The notes beneath the pieces were generated by a model. It saw only the letters and a program-made list of their open reading frames with translations, made no database searches and had not been told where the DNA came from. A program made the translations under genes and the position numbers. Positions 52,501 to 62,255 of a DNA stretch of 64,000 nt are shown in pieces. This DNA comes from Pseudomonadota bacterium. Its GTDB lineage: Bacteria; Desulfobacterota; Binatia; Binatales; Binataceae. Position 1 is the stretch's first letter. The number at the start of each line of letters is the position of its first letter. Location of the stretch: assembly GCA_021324855.1 (NCBI GenBank), contig JAJPIG010000021.1:1-64000 (forward strand). The letters run 5' to 3'.

Positions 52501-53451
52501 CTAGCGATGCGTCGCGCCGCTCTCGCGCGGGCGCAGAATCGCCGGCACCGGCGTCGAAGGATCGGTGCGCCGGTTGCGCGTGAAGTCGGCCATCGCGCGG
52601 TCGATTTCCTTGGGCCATTTGCGCTTCTGCTGGTCATGAATCTTCACACTGAAGCGTCCGATGCGCTCGATTTCGATCGTCACGGTTTCGCCATCCTGCA
52701 CCGGTCCGATCTGCTGATGATTCGTGCCGCATGAAATCAGGTCACCCGGCTCCAACGTGCTAATCGACGATGCGTAGGCGACCAGCTCGGCCGGCGGATG
52801 TTCCATGTCCGAGGTGTTGTAGTCATGACGCGGCTGATCGTCGTCCCACATCCGGATGCTGAGCTGGTTCGGATTCGGGATTTCATCGCGGGTCACAATC
52901 CAGGGACCGTGAGGAGCGAAGGTATCGAATGATTTGCCGATGAAGCCCACGTTATCGCCGAGGCCGCGCGCCGAAATATCCATAAAGCAGGTGAAGCCGA
53001 AAACATAATTCATCGCGTCAGCCTGGCTGACATTGCTGGCGCGCCGGCCGATCACGATCGCGAGCTCGGCCTCATGATGAAAGACATTGGCCTGTTGTTT
53101 CGGCAGCTCGACCGTGCCGCCCGGATCGAGCACCGCGGCGGGCGACTTGAGAAACAACGCCAGCGGGCGCACCGGCGTTTTCGTGCCCTCGAAGAAGTTG
53201 CCGATCGCGCAGAGAATCTTCGAGGGGCGCGGGAGCGGGGCCCGCAGGCGCGCGCCTGAGACCGGCACGCCGCCGGCCTGTGCAGCTTTCTCCAGGGCAG
53301 GACGCAATCGATCGAAGTTCGCGATTATCTCGGGCATCCGCTCGTGCGGTTTGAGCTTCATTATGTCGTCCCCGACCGCTTTGCTTACATCGATCAGTTT
53401 GTCGCCGACCACGACGGCCGGGATGTAGTCATTGAAGAGCGCGAGCTTCAT
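52501..53451 (-). CDS. Fumarylacetoacetate hydrolase-family protein
   Basis: A 316-residue FAH-fold hydrolase from ATG 53451, preceded by GGAGGTCTC. Signatures are EAELAIVIGRRASNVS, YVFGFTCFMDISARG and GDLISCGTNHQ. It resembles the other FAH protein of the window (8604) but is not a recent copy. The 3' neighbour, a large FAD oxidase, starts 12 bases later, suggesting an operon. Confidence 0.83.
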   Translation of the reverse strand: MKLALFNDYIPAVVVGDKLIDVSKAVGDDIMKLKPHERMPEIIANFDRLRPALEKAAQAGGVPVSGARLRAPLPRPSKILCAIGNFFEGTKTPVRPLALFLKSPAAVLDPGGTVELPKQQANVFHHEAELAIVIGRRASNVSQADAMNYVFGFTCFMDISARGLGDNVGFIGKSFDTFAPHGPWIVTRDEIPNPNQLSIRMWDDDQPRHDYNTSDMEHPPAELVAYASSISTLEPGDLISCGTNHQQIGPVQDGETVTIEIERIGRFSVKIHDQQKRKWPKEIDRAMADFTRNRRTDPSTPVPAILRPRESGATHR

Positions 53452-53566
53452 GAGACCTCCTTTGCGATTGTGCGAGTTCGGCCACCAAGGGCCGCCGCTC
53501 GCGAGAGTCGTCAGGCCAGTTATAGAGCGAGTCGATGCGGCTTTGCCACCAGGCTGCGCTACGTGA

Positions 53567-54286
53567 TCATTGCCGATCGACGGCGTGATAACGCGCGTCC
53601 ACCTCGTTCCAATCGATCCGACCGAGGAATGCATCGACGTACGTGTCCCGGTCGCGATAGTCGATCGACCAGGCGTAGTCGGCGATGGCGCAGACCACCA
53701 GCGGATTAGCGCCGACCCATCCCCCGGCGTCGGACGCTCCCAGCGCTGCGTTATGCCATCGATCATCGTAAGGGTCGTAGACCAGCACCGCCCAAGTCTC
53801 GGCGATCCGCGCGCAGGCGGCGAAATCCTCGCGCCAACTCCCGAACGATCCCATATGCTCGTTGAAATTCGCCGTCACGTACTGCGGCGGCTGGACCCGC
53901 GTGGAAGCAAGGTTGCGAAAATAGAATTCGTGCAGCAGCACCGAGTTGGCGGCCTCGATCTGATCGCGTCTAAGCCGGGCGTACGCAACGCGATCGGCCG
54001 GCGCGCGCGATGCCGTCGCGAGCGAATGCTCGGCGGCGAGCAGATTCGCGAATGCATCGCGATAGACGGCGTAGGTCCGAGCGAGCTGGCGGCGCGAAAG
54101 AAAGCCGGGCAGCTCCCGCGGTTCAGGAGCAGGACGGCGCGGCTGAAATCCCGGTTGATGCTTGAGTAAGCCCTCGAACGAGAGTCCGGTCTCCTTAGGC
54201 GGCGTGGCGGCGAGCGCGCGGCCGGCGAAAGCGGCGCCCGCAAACACCATGGTTCCAAGCATCCGCCGGCGGCTGACCGGCTTCAT
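53567..54286 (-). CDS. Superoxide dismutase-fold protein with lost metal ligands, TAT-exported
   Basis: A 239-residue protein with a twin-arginine type signal (SRRRMLG) and a C-terminal Fe/Mn-SOD fold (VLLHEFYFRNLAS, GSFGSWREDFAACA, WAVLVYDP, LVVCAIADYAWSIDYRDRDTYVDAFLGRIDW). Of the four expected metal ligands only His119 is kept: the first-helix His is Thr71, and the DxWEH motif is AIADY, with Ala200 for Asp and Tyr204 for His. It is likely non-catalytic. It follows argC by 7 bases. Confidence 0.75.
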   Translation of the reverse strand: MKPVSRRRMLGTMVFAGAAFAGRALAATPPKETGLSFEGLLKHQPGFQPRRPAPEPRELPGFLSRRQLARTYAVYRDAFANLLAAEHSLATASRAPADRVAYARLRRDQIEAANSVLLHEFYFRNLASTRVQPPQYVTANFNEHMGSFGSWREDFAACARIAETWAVLVYDPYDDRWHNAALGASDAGGWVGANPLVVCAIADYAWSIDYRDRDTYVDAFLGRIDWNEVDARYHAVDRQ

Positions 54287-54293
54287 GATCGAA

Positions 54294-55349
54294 TCAGGGG
54301 ACCGGTGCGGTGGTCAGCAGCCCGGCAGTTTCGTCGAGCCCGAGCATCAGGTTGAGATTCTGCACAGCTTGGCCGGCGGCGCCCTTGCCGAGATTGTCGA
54401 TCGCAGTCAGCACGCAGAGCGTCTGGGTGCGACGGTCGAGCACGAACGAGAGTTCGCAGAGGTTGGTCGCGCGCACGTTCTTGAGTTCAGGCAGTTCCCC
54501 GGCCTTAAGCAGTCGGACGAAGCGCGATTTCGCGAAACTTGCCTCGTATGCGGCTCGGACATCGGCTTCGGTGGTGCCCGAGCGCGGCCGCGTGAAGATC
54601 GAGGTGAGGATTCCGCGCGTGACGGGAAGCAGATGCGGTACAAACAGCACCGCGACGTCGCGTCCGAGCGCCGCGCCGATCTCCTGCTCGATTTCCGGTG
54701 TATGGCGGTGGTTGCCGACCTTGTACGGCCGGAAATTCTCGTTGACCTCGGCGAACAACTGTTCGATTTGGGCGGCGCGCCGCGCACCGGTCGTGCCGGA
54801 CTTCGAATCAATCACGATCCACGATGGGTCAATCAGGTCGCGCTTGATCAGCGGAAGCAGACCGAGCAGCGCGCCGGTCGGGTAGCATCCGGGATTCGCC
54901 ACGAGCCGCGCCTCGCGGATCTCATAACGATGGAATTCCGTCAGCCCGTAAACTGCTTCGCGGAGCAGGGCAGGCGCCGGATGTTCCGCGCCATAAGTCG
55001 CCCGATAGACGGCCGGCTCGCGCAGGCGAAAATCGGCCGAAAGATCGATCACCTTCAGACCGTCGGCTGCGAATTGCGCCACCAGCGGCGCGCCGACGCG
55101 CTCCGGCAGGCACGAGAGCACCGCTTCCGCGCGTCCCTTGAGCAGGTCGGGCCGCAGTTCCTCGAACGGCGGCAGGTCGAGGCCCGCAAGATGCCGATAG
55201 ACGTGAGCGACCTCGCGCCCGGCGTAATGCTCGGACGTGAGCACGCTCAACTCGGCCATCGGATGACCGGCGAGGATCCGCACCGCCTCGATTCCCGAAT
55301 AGCCCGAAGCCCCGAGAATCGCAACTTTGACGCGCCCCGTCGCCGCCAT
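54294..55349 (-). CDS. argC: N-acetyl-gamma-glutamyl-phosphate reductase ArgC
   Basis: The third step of arginine biosynthesis, 351 residues. The nucleotide motif is GASGYSGIEAVRIL at about 13-26 and the catalytic Cys is in VANPGCYPTGALL; HRHTPEIEQE follows. It starts at ATG 55347-55349. In several deltaproteobacteria argC directly follows rpsI; here Rieske oxygenase genes and vanZ separate them. Confidence 0.9.
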   Translation of the reverse strand: MAATGRVKVAILGASGYSGIEAVRILAGHPMAELSVLTSEHYAGREVAHVYRHLAGLDLPPFEELRPDLLKGRAEAVLSCLPERVGAPLVAQFAADGLKVIDLSADFRLREPAVYRATYGAEHPAPALLREAVYGLTEFHRYEIREARLVANPGCYPTGALLGLLPLIKRDLIDPSWIVIDSKSGTTGARRAAQIEQLFAEVNENFRPYKVGNHRHTPEIEQEIGAALGRDVAVLFVPHLLPVTRGILTSIFTRPRSGTTEADVRAAYEASFAKSRFVRLLKAGELPELKNVRATNLCELSFVLDRRTQTLCVLTAIDNLGKGAAGQAVQNLNLMLGLDETAGLLTTAPVP

Positions 55350-55430
55350 CAGGGGGTTGATACTCCGTGTAACACTTCCTTAATCGAGTAGCATGATTTG
55401 GCCAGCCGAACCAGTTGGGCCCGAACGAAC

Positions 55431-55949
55431 TTATGGCGGCACGACGATCGCTTCATTCGGCAGGAAGCTCTCAAGGATCGCGAGCCGATCCTTGATGCGC
55501 CAGCGCCCGTCGCTCGCGATGAGTTTGTCCTCGAGCACACAGGCCATGTGCAGGTTGGTCCGGCCCTCGGCGTCGGTTTGATAGACGATCAGGTTCGACT
55601 TGGCGAGGGCAGTCTGGGGGTTCGGAAAATCGACCATCACGTTGGAAAGCATTCGCATTTCGCGGAAGCGCTCGTAATGCCAATGCTCTGTGATGAGCTT
55701 GGTGCGATAGAGCAGGCGGCGCTTGTCGTCATCGATCACGTGGACCGGCAGATGGCGCTCGTAATTGTCACGCGGTATAAGCCGATAGCTGCCATCGTCG
55801 GTGAACTCGTCGACGAAGCCTTGGACATCGAAGTCATCGAGCATCCGGCAGAGTCGATGCAGATAGGCGACGACCGCTTCTTTTTTGAGTGCGAACTCGG
55901 GATCGACGCGCAATAACGCCGCGGCGCTAATAGTCGTTTCTGAACCCAT
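55431..55949 (-). CDS. Aromatic ring-hydroxylating dioxygenase, beta subunit
   Basis: The small structural subunit (172 residues, NTF2-like fold) of a Rieske dioxygenase. Family blocks include EAVVAYLHRLCRMLDDFDVQGF, and LYRTKLITEHWHYERF, then SNLIVYQTDAEGRTNLH. It lies 15 bases after the alpha subunit gene and forms an alpha3beta3 enzyme with it. Confidence 0.87.
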   Translation of the reverse strand: MGSETTISAAALLRVDPEFALKKEAVVAYLHRLCRMLDDFDVQGFVDEFTDDGSYRLIPRDNYERHLPVHVIDDDKRRLLYRTKLITEHWHYERFREMRMLSNVMVDFPNPQTALAKSNLIVYQTDAEGRTNLHMACVLEDKLIASDGRWRIKDRLAILESFLPNEAIVVPP

Positions 55950-55964
55950 CGCCGGACTCCGCGC

Positions 55965-57155
55965 TCAGGCGGTCATCGCCTCGAACCAGCCCTCGTAGAA
56001 ACCGCGCAACGAAACTTCCTCGGTCAGGTCGCCTTCGCTCGCATGGAGATCGCCGCGCAGCAGGATGGTCTTGGTGTAATGGGCGGGTGCGCCAGCCTGC
56101 GCCGCCTCCATCACCAGCTTGTCATCGAGCGAGGCGGCGCCCGCGATACCGAACTGCGCGCTGACGACGAGCGCGCGATGGCGCTGAAGCTCCTCGGACT
56201 CGCCCTGGACCGCGAGGTTGTACGTGATCACGTCGACTGCCGTGGGACCCCGCGGAATCACCTGGCGCACAGTCAGGATGTCCTCGATTTGCAGCAGCAT
56301 CGTATTCGGAAAGACGTCCGTGACGTAGTTCCAGCCCTCGTTGCGGCTGCGGCACGCGGTGAGCGGCAAATCCTGCGCGGGATCATAGGCTGCCGCGCGT
56401 GTTACGGGCCATTGCAAAAAACCGTGGCCATGCGCGAATTTCCCGCTCTTTCCCACGCCCGGACGATACGCGTAGCTGTTGCGATCGAGCATGATCGGCA
56501 TGTGCAGCAGGCCCGGATGATAGCCGTCGATGGTGTTCTCGACAAACAACTTCCAGTTCGATTTAACGTGATAGCGCTGGAACCCGAGGAAGACGACCTT
56601 GCCCTCGTGCATGACCTCGCGGGCATAGGGCGCGAATCCGCCGAGATAATTTTCGAGCGGCATGATTTCCGGATCATACGAGGCGTAAATCAGCCCGGCG
56701 AAGCATTCGACGCGCGGCAGTTCCGGGATGGAGTAATTTTCCTTGTTGAACGAAGAACTGTAGCCCTGCGCGAGCGGCACGCCGAGCAGGCGTCCATCGA
56801 GCGCGTAGGTCCATTGGTGGTACATGCACTTGAAGGCCTGTGCGTTACCGCTGCTTTTGCGCACGAGCTTCGTTCCGCGATGGACGCATACGTTCTCGAA
56901 TACGCGGATACGACCCTGGAGATCGCGCACCACGACGACCGGAACCTCTCCGATGTAAGTGGTTTTGAAGTCGCCCGGATTAGGCAGCTCAACTTCGAGT
57001 CCGACAAGCACCCAGAGCCGGCCGAAGATTTTCTCGAGTTCGAGGCGGTAAATATCAGGATCGGCGTGAATGCGATGGTTCACCGCGATGACGCTACCTT
57101 GGAGATCGCGCGTTATGTACCCAGCTGGATCGGTTCCGTTCTCCCCGTTTTGCAT
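55965..57155 (-). CDS. Aromatic ring-hydroxylating dioxygenase, alpha subunit
   Basis: A 396-residue Rieske oxygenase large subunit. Rieske ligands: Cys90-x-His92 and Cys110-x2-His113; mononuclear iron ligands Asp210, His213 and His218 ([12 protein letters not shown]). It pairs with the beta subunit immediately downstream. No reductase or ferredoxin gene is near. It resembles benzoate/anthranilate-type dioxygenases, substrate unknown. Confidence 0.87.
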   Translation of the reverse strand: MQNGENGTDPAGYITRDLQGSVIAVNHRIHADPDIYRLELEKIFGRLWVLVGLEVELPNPGDFKTTYIGEVPVVVVRDLQGRIRVFENVCVHRGTKLVRKSSGNAQAFKCMYHQWTYALDGRLLGVPLAQGYSSSFNKENYSIPELPRVECFAGLIYASYDPEIMPLENYLGGFAPYAREVMHEGKVVFLGFQRYHVKSNWKLFVENTIDGYHPGLLHMPIMLDRNSYAYRPGVGKSGKFAHGHGFLQWPVTRAAAYDPAQDLPLTACRSRNEGWNYVTDVFPNTMLLQIEDILTVRQVIPRGPTAVDVITYNLAVQGESEELQRHRALVVSAQFGIAGAASLDDKLVMEAAQAGAPAHYTKTILLRGDLHASEGDLTEEVSLRGFYEGWFEAMTA

Positions 57156-57336
57156 CGTCAGGTTCTCCCTGGCGTCGAGATGGTTGCGAATCTACCGCGA
57201 AGTGAGCATCCGCGCCAATCACCCGGGATGGCGCAGGCCTTGCTTAGCTGGAATGAACATTGAGTATGGTTCAGGAAACTGTTGATAACTTCGAACAGAG
57301 CCTGTCTTTCTGAGGGCTTTGCAGCAAGGGGGAAGA

Positions 57337-57813
57337 ATGGAGAACGGTCAATTGGCTGAAAACGTTAACGTGATACCCGATTTCGTTGAGAGCCATCGCG
57401 ACTTCATAGTGACCTGGGTGCCGACGATTTTGTGGGTGGCGATGCTCTGCATATTCTCAACCACCTATTTTACCTCTGCGAATACGTTGAGCGTGCTTTC
57501 TACTCTTCTGCAGTGGTTTTCGCCCGGTGGCACACCCCTTATCGACCCCCAGTTAGCCAACATGCTGGCCCGGAAAATGGCTCATTTCAGTCTTTACGTT
57601 GGATTTTTTCTAATCCTGATTCACGGACCGCTCGAAGGGCGGCCTTGGGTCGCGCTGCTGATCTGCGTCGTCGCGGGCTCGCTCGATGAGACCCATCAGA
57701 TCTTCCTGCCGGGCCGGACTCCGACGGTGTTCGATGTCGCAATCGATTCGTCCGGCGCCGTCTTCGGTTGTTTCATGAACGCGGCTGTCAACGAAGTGCA
57801 GAGCGTGAGCTGA
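57337..57813 (+). CDS. VanZ family membrane protein
   Basis: A 158-residue membrane protein with AAGGGGGAAG before the ATG. VanZ signatures: the Phe-Ser pattern near helix 1 (LCIFSTTYFTS), KMAHFSLYVGFFLILIHG, and DETHQIFLPGRTPTVFDVAIDSSGAVFG. Four membrane helices. VanZ proteins have been linked to glycopeptide tolerance and cell-envelope functions. It lies between rpsI (convergent) and the Rieske genes. Confidence 0.83.
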   Translation: MENGQLAENVNVIPDFVESHRDFIVTWVPTILWVAMLCIFSTTYFTSANTLSVLSTLLQWFSPGGTPLIDPQLANMLARKMAHFSLYVGFFLILIHGPLEGRPWVALLICVVAGSLDETHQIFLPGRTPTVFDVAIDSSGAVFGCFMNAAVNEVQSVS

Positions 57814-57836
57814 CCCGATTGTTCAGCTCTTAATGT

Positions 57837-57872
57837 GCAACGCCCGGGGAGCGACGGCTCTCCGGGCGTTGC
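57837..57872 (+). terminator. Strong hairpin terminator after vanZ
   Basis: GCAACGCCCGGGGAGC (57837-57852), loop GACG, and GCTCTCCGGGCGTTGC (57857-57872) form a 16-bp stem with one G-T pair, followed by ATTTTGAT. It sits between convergent vanZ and rpsI and may work in both directions. Confidence 0.75.
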
Positions 57873-57909
57873 ATTTTGATAGTAGCTGGTAGGGTCGATG
57901 AGGCGGCGG

Positions 57910-58308
57910 TTAGCGCTTGCTGTACTGCGGGCGTTTGCGGGCCTTGTGCCGGCCGTATTTCTTGCGTTCGACCTCCCGCGGGTCGCGCGTCAGCATGCCG
58001 CCCTTGCGTAGCGCAGGTCGAAGCGTTTCGGCAGCCTCGATTAGGGCGCGCGAGATGCCATGGCGCACCGCATCAGCCTGAGCGGACACGCCGCCGCCGC
58101 TTACGGTGACTATCGCATCGTACTGGTCGCGCGTCTCGGTGAGCTCGAACGGCTCCATGATCCGCATGCGCGAGGTCGGACGCGGAAAGTAATCATCGAG
58201 CTGGCGACGATTTACCGTGATCGTGCCGTTGCCGGGCACCAGGCGAATCCTCGCGATAGCCGTTTTGCGCTTGCCAACGGCCCAAATGGTCTGTTTCCTG
58301 TCGGCCAT
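57910..58308 (-). CDS. rpsI: 30S ribosomal protein S9
   Basis: Ribosomal protein S9, 132 residues, with [17 protein letters not shown] at the start, [19 protein letters not shown] and the basic C-terminus ending [11 protein letters not shown]. Start ATG 58306-58308, 16 bases after rplM, the usual rplM-rpsI pair. Confidence 0.95.
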   Translation of the reverse strand: MADRKQTIWAVGKRKTAIARIRLVPGNGTITVNRRQLDDYFPRPTSRMRIMEPFELTETRDQYDAIVTVSGGGVSAQADAVRHGISRALIEAAETLRPALRKGGMLTRDPREVERKKYGRHKARKRPQYSKR

Positions 58309-58324
58309 TTTTCGAAGACCCCGA

Positions 58325-58771
58325 TTAGAACTCGATCGCTTTCGGCTGCTGGGCTGCATGAGGATGCTCAGCGCCGCGATAGATCTTGAGCTTGGTGAAG
58401 AGTTGACGACCGAGCCGGTTTTTCGGCAGCATCCCGCGCACAGCCATCTCGATAAGACGCTCGGGCCGGTTCTCGAGCAGCTTGCCGGCGGTGGTAGAAC
58501 GCACGCCGCCCGGATACCCGGTATGTCGGTGATAGACCTTGTTGTCCTTCTTTGCGCCGGTGAGCCGAACCTTGGCGGCATTAACGACGACCACGAAATC
58601 GCCGGTGTCCTGGTTCGGCGTGAACTCGGGGCGATGCTTCCCGCGCAGGATACTCGCGACGCGCGAGGCGACGCGGCCGAGCGGCCGCCCCTCGGCATCC
58701 ACCAGCACCCAATGCCGCGCGCGCAGCCCCTGTTCGCGTGATACGCTGACTGTTTGTTCGCTAAGCTTCAA
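58325..58771 (-). CDS. rplM: 50S ribosomal protein L13
   Basis: Ribosomal protein L13, 148 residues. Family blocks: [34 protein letters not shown] trimmed here to [13 protein letters not shown], then [22 protein letters not shown] and [13 protein letters not shown]. The N-terminus has a 12-residue extension. A tRNA-Asp gene lies 52 bases upstream on the same strand. Confidence 0.95.
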   Translation of the reverse strand: MKLSEQTVSVSREQGLRARHWVLVDAEGRPLGRVASRVASILRGKHRPEFTPNQDTGDFVVVVNAAKVRLTGAKKDNKVYHRHTGYPGGVRSTTAGKLLENRPERLIEMAVRGMLPKNRLGRQLFTKLKIYRGAEHPHAAQQPKAIEF

Positions 58772-58823
58772 TTTAATACACCGCCGCGCGATCGCGAAGT
58801 CATCCGCTCGCGCACAATTTTTT

Positions 58824-58901
58824 TGGCGGGGCCGATGGGATTTGAACCCACGACTTCCGACGTGACAGGCCGGCGTTCTAACCGGGCTGAACTACGACCC
58901 C
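58824..58901 (-). tRNA. tRNA-Asp(GTC)
   Basis: Read on the minus strand, it starts GGGGTCG, with the D arm GTTC...GAAC, the anticodon arm GCCGG-CCTGTCACG with anticodon GTC, the T arm GTGGGTTCAAATCCCAT and acceptor CGGCCCC; discriminator G73 and an encoded CCA end it at 58824. All stems pair, and G73 fits Asp. Confidence 0.9.
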
Positions 58902-59061
58902 GCTCGAATCACTCTTTATGCCACGTTTGCCGCTCGCTGGGCAACCGCGCGCCGGATACGAACTTGCGCGTGACCCAGCGCTGCCTTATTCTCACAACGC
59001 AATATGATCATCGACTTCATCAATTAAGTCGTCGACGCAAACCTGAAGAATTTCTCGCGCG

Positions 59062-62000
59062 ATGTGGATTGTCAGTTTCGCTCTGCGCCGGCCTCTAACG
59101 ATTGCCGTGATAGCACTCCTGATGGTGGTGCTCGGGGCGCTGGCCTTCACGCGGATGAATGCCGACATCTTTCCGGCCATCGATCTGCCGGTCGTCAACG
59201 TGATCTGGAGTTATCCTGGCCTTTCCCCGATCGGGATGGAACGGCGGATGGTCATCATCAGCGAGCGGAGCTACTCGACCACGGTCAACGGCATCGAGCA
59301 CATGGAGTCCGAGTCGCTGCCCGGTATCGGGCTCATCCGCATCTATTTCCATCCGGGCGAGTCGCTCGGGGCCGCTATCTCGCAAATCACCGCGGTGTCG
59401 ACCGGGCTGGTGAGAATCCTGCCGCCGGGCACGCAGCCGCCACAGGTAATCGATTACAACGCTGCCAACGTGCCGGTCGCGCAGCTCAATGTTTCGAGCG
59501 ACACGCTCTCTGAGCAGGAGTTGTTCGACTACGGGCTCAATTTCATCCGGGTTCAGCTCTTCACTATCGAAGGGCTTTCATCGCCCGCGCCGTTCGGCGG
59601 CCGTAGCCGCGCCGTGATGGTGAACCTCAATCCGACCGCTCTCTACTCGACCGGCATCTCGCCATCCGACATTGTGACAGCGCTCGGCAACACAAACGTC
59701 GCGGTACCCGCGGGCACGATGAAGATCGGCAACCGCGAGTACAACATCGAGGTCAATGGCCAGCCGAACAAGGTCGCTGAATTCAACGAGCTTCCCGTCA
59801 AGGTGGTTAACAACACGCCGATCTATTTAAGGGATGTAGCCCCGGCGACCTACACTCACTCCGTGCAGACCAACGTGGTGCGAGTCGACGGCAAACGCGC
59901 TACCTTCCTGATGATCCTTAAACATGCCTCGGCCTCAACCTTGAGCGTGGTCGATCAGGTCCGCGCCCGAATTCCGGAAATTCTCGCCACCGCGCCCAAG
60001 GGCATGAAGCTCACGCTCGGCTTCGATCAGTCGCGCTTCGTGCGCGCCGCACTGTGGGAGGTCGTTCTTGAGGCCGGTATCGCCGCCGGGCTGGTCTCGT
60101 TGATGGTGCTGATTTTCCTCGGCTCGCCGCGCTCGATGCTGATCGTCATCATTTCGATTCCGCTTTCGATCCTGACCGGTGTGCTCGGGCTCAAACTGTC
60201 GGGGCAAACCATAAACATTATGACGCTGGGCGGGCTCGCGCTCGCGGTCGGGATGCTGGTGGACGATGCGACGGTCGCGATCGAGAACATCCATCGGCAT
60301 CACTCGATGCATAAGCCGCTGCTCGCCGCGATCATCGACGGCTCGAACGAGATCGCCACGCCGGCATTCATCGGCACGCTGTCGATCTGCATCGTGTTTT
60401 TTCCGGTGGTGCTGCTGTACGGTGTCGCGCGTTTCCTCTTCACGCCGCTCGCGCTGGCGGTGGTCTACTCGATGCTCACGTCGTACCTGCTGTCGCGCAC
60501 ACTGGTCCCCGTGATGTCGCGCTATCTCCTGCCTGAAGCGCCCGAGGAGCAGGTCGCGCGCGGATTGTTTGGCCGCTTCAATCATCATTTCAATCGCGGC
60601 TTCGAGCGCTTTCGCGAAGCCTACCGGCATGCGCTCGGCAAGTTCGTCGCACAACGCGGTTTTTGCCTGACCTGCGTCGCGATTCTGATCGTCGTGTCGT
60701 TTTTCCTGCTTCGTATCGTGGGCGAGGATTTTTTCCCGCCCGTCGATGCCGGCATGATGCGGATTCACGTGCGCGGCCCGATCGGCACGCGCATCGAGCA
60801 GACCGAGCGGATCGTCGACGACATCGAGCGCGACATCAGGAAGGTGGTTCCGGCGAACGAAATCGATTCGGTCAGCGACAACATCGGCGTTCCCCTCTTC
60901 TACAATCTCGGCTTTTACCAGACGGACAGCATCGGACCGCAGGACGCCGATTTGTTGGTGGCTCTCAAGCCGGAGCACCATCCGACCGCCGGCTATCAGG
61001 CTAAAATTCGCGAGCGGCTCGCCGCCGACTTCCCGAATGTTAAAGTTTATTTTCAGGCCGCCGACATCGTGAGCCAGGTTCTGAACTTCGGATTGCCCGC
61101 GGCAATCGACGCGCAGGTCTCGGGCAACGATCTGAATTCCGACCAGGAATACGCCGAGCGATTGGTGGAAAAGCTTGCTGTCATACCGGGCATCAAAGAC
61201 CTCAGGATCGCCGAGCCGCTGGACTATCCAACCTACTTCGTCGATGTCGATCGCGCTAAAGCGCTGCAGCTTGGCGTGAGCGAATCGGATGTCGCAACCG
61301 CCCTCCTGACCTCACTTTCGTCGAACTCGCTGCTGGGCAGTAACTACTGGCTCGACCCCGAAAATGGCGTACAGTACAGCGTGCTCGCCCAGACACCGCA
61401 GCAGATCCTGAGTTCGCTAAATGAGTTGGTCAATACGCCGCTGACTTCGCCGCGAGTCGACGGCGCCCAGGCGACGACGCAGTTTCTCGGCAATCTGGTC
61501 CACGTGCGCCAAGGCATTGAGCCGGCCGTGGTCGATCACTACACGATCCAGCGCGTGATCGATGTAAACGCCGGGGTTGAGGGGCGCGACCTCGGTGGCG
61601 CCACCGCGGCCGTGCAGGATGCGATCGCGAGCCTCGGCAAGCTGCCCAGGGGAATGCGCATCACGATCCGCGGCCAGAGCGACGCGATGCAACAGTCGTT
61701 CACCAGCCTTGGATCGGGGCTGATCCTCGCCGTCATTCTCGTGTATCTGCTGATGGTCGCGAACTTCCAGTCGTGGGCCGAACCGTTCATCATCATGCTC
61801 GCCGTGCCCGGCGCGCTCGCCGGCGTGGTCTGGATTCTGGTGCTGACGGGCTCGACTATCAACGTGGAGTCCCTGATGGGCGCGATTATGGCGGTGGGTG
61901 TCGGCGTCGCCAACGGCAACCTGGTTGTGATCTTCGCCAACGAGCTGCGCGAGAAAGGCTATAGTGCCTCTGCCGCCGCGATCGAAGCGGCGCGCATCCG

Positions 62001-62244
62001 GCTCCGGCCGGTGCTGATGACTGCGCTGGCGATGATCCTCGGGATGCTACCGATGGCGTTTGCGCTCGGTACCGGGGCCGAGCAGAACGAACCGCTCGGC
62101 CGGGCCGTGATCGGCGGGTTGATTGTCGCCACGCTGATGACGCTGTTCGTGGTGCCTGCGGCCTATTCAATCCTGAGCCGCGATGTGATCGGGAAGCATC
62201 AACGCGATGCGGAGATTGAGGCGATTACGCTCCCCGGAGCGTAG
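59062..62244 (+). CDS. RND efflux permease (AcrB/MdtB-type)
   Basis: A 1060-residue inner-membrane efflux permease. It has 12 membrane helices in the usual two repeats, the DD pair in VGMLVDDATVAIENIHRH, and two large periplasmic loops. The lysine of the proton relay in helix X (GxxxKNAIL in AcrB) is replaced here by Asn in VGVANGNLVVIF, so coupling may differ. Its adaptor gene follows by 11 bases; no outer-membrane TolC-type gene is seen. Confidence 0.9.
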   Translation: MWIVSFALRRPLTIAVIALLMVVLGALAFTRMNADIFPAIDLPVVNVIWSYPGLSPIGMERRMVIISERSYSTTVNGIEHMESESLPGIGLIRIYFHPGESLGAAISQITAVSTGLVRILPPGTQPPQVIDYNAANVPVAQLNVSSDTLSEQELFDYGLNFIRVQLFTIEGLSSPAPFGGRSRAVMVNLNPTALYSTGISPSDIVTALGNTNVAVPAGTMKIGNREYNIEVNGQPNKVAEFNELPVKVVNNTPIYLRDVAPATYTHSVQTNVVRVDGKRATFLMILKHASASTLSVVDQVRARIPEILATAPKGMKLTLGFDQSRFVRAALWEVVLEAGIAAGLVSLMVLIFLGSPRSMLIVIISIPLSILTGVLGLKLSGQTINIMTLGGLALAVGMLVDDATVAIENIHRHHSMHKPLLAAIIDGSNEIATPAFIGTLSICIVFFPVVLLYGVARFLFTPLALAVVYSMLTSYLLSRTLVPVMSRYLLPEAPEEQVARGLFGRFNHHFNRGFERFREAYRHALGKFVAQRGFCLTCVAILIVVSFFLLRIVGEDFFPPVDAGMMRIHVRGPIGTRIEQTERIVDDIERDIRKVVPANEIDSVSDNIGVPLFYNLGFYQTDSIGPQDADLLVALKPEHHPTAGYQAKIRERLAADFPNVKVYFQAADIVSQVLNFGLPAAIDAQVSGNDLNSDQEYAERLVEKLAVIPGIKDLRIAEPLDYPTYFVDVDRAKALQLGVSESDVATALLTSLSSNSLLGSNYWLDPENGVQYSVLAQTPQQILSSLNELVNTPLTSPRVDGAQATTQFLGNLVHVRQGIEPAVVDHYTIQRVIDVNAGVEGRDLGGATAAVQDAIASLGKLPRGMRITIRGQSDAMQQSFTSLGSGLILAVILVYLLMVANFQSWAEPFIIMLAVPGALAGVVWILVLTGSTINVESLMGAIMAVGVGVANGNLVVIFANELREKGYSASAAAIEAARIRLRPVLMTALAMILGMLPMAFALGTGAEQNEPLGRAVIGGLIVATLMTLFVVPAAYSILSRDVIGKHQRDAEIEAITLPGA

Positions 62245-62255
62245 CGAGTTCAGCA

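Noticed and set aside
54162-55391. A 409-residue plus-strand frame opposite argC
   Set aside because: It is antisense to argC and part of the SOD-like gene, with no motif of its own.
59935-60981. A 348-residue minus-strand frame within the RND permease
   Set aside because: Arg/His/Asp/Gln-rich antisense reading of a membrane-protein gene.
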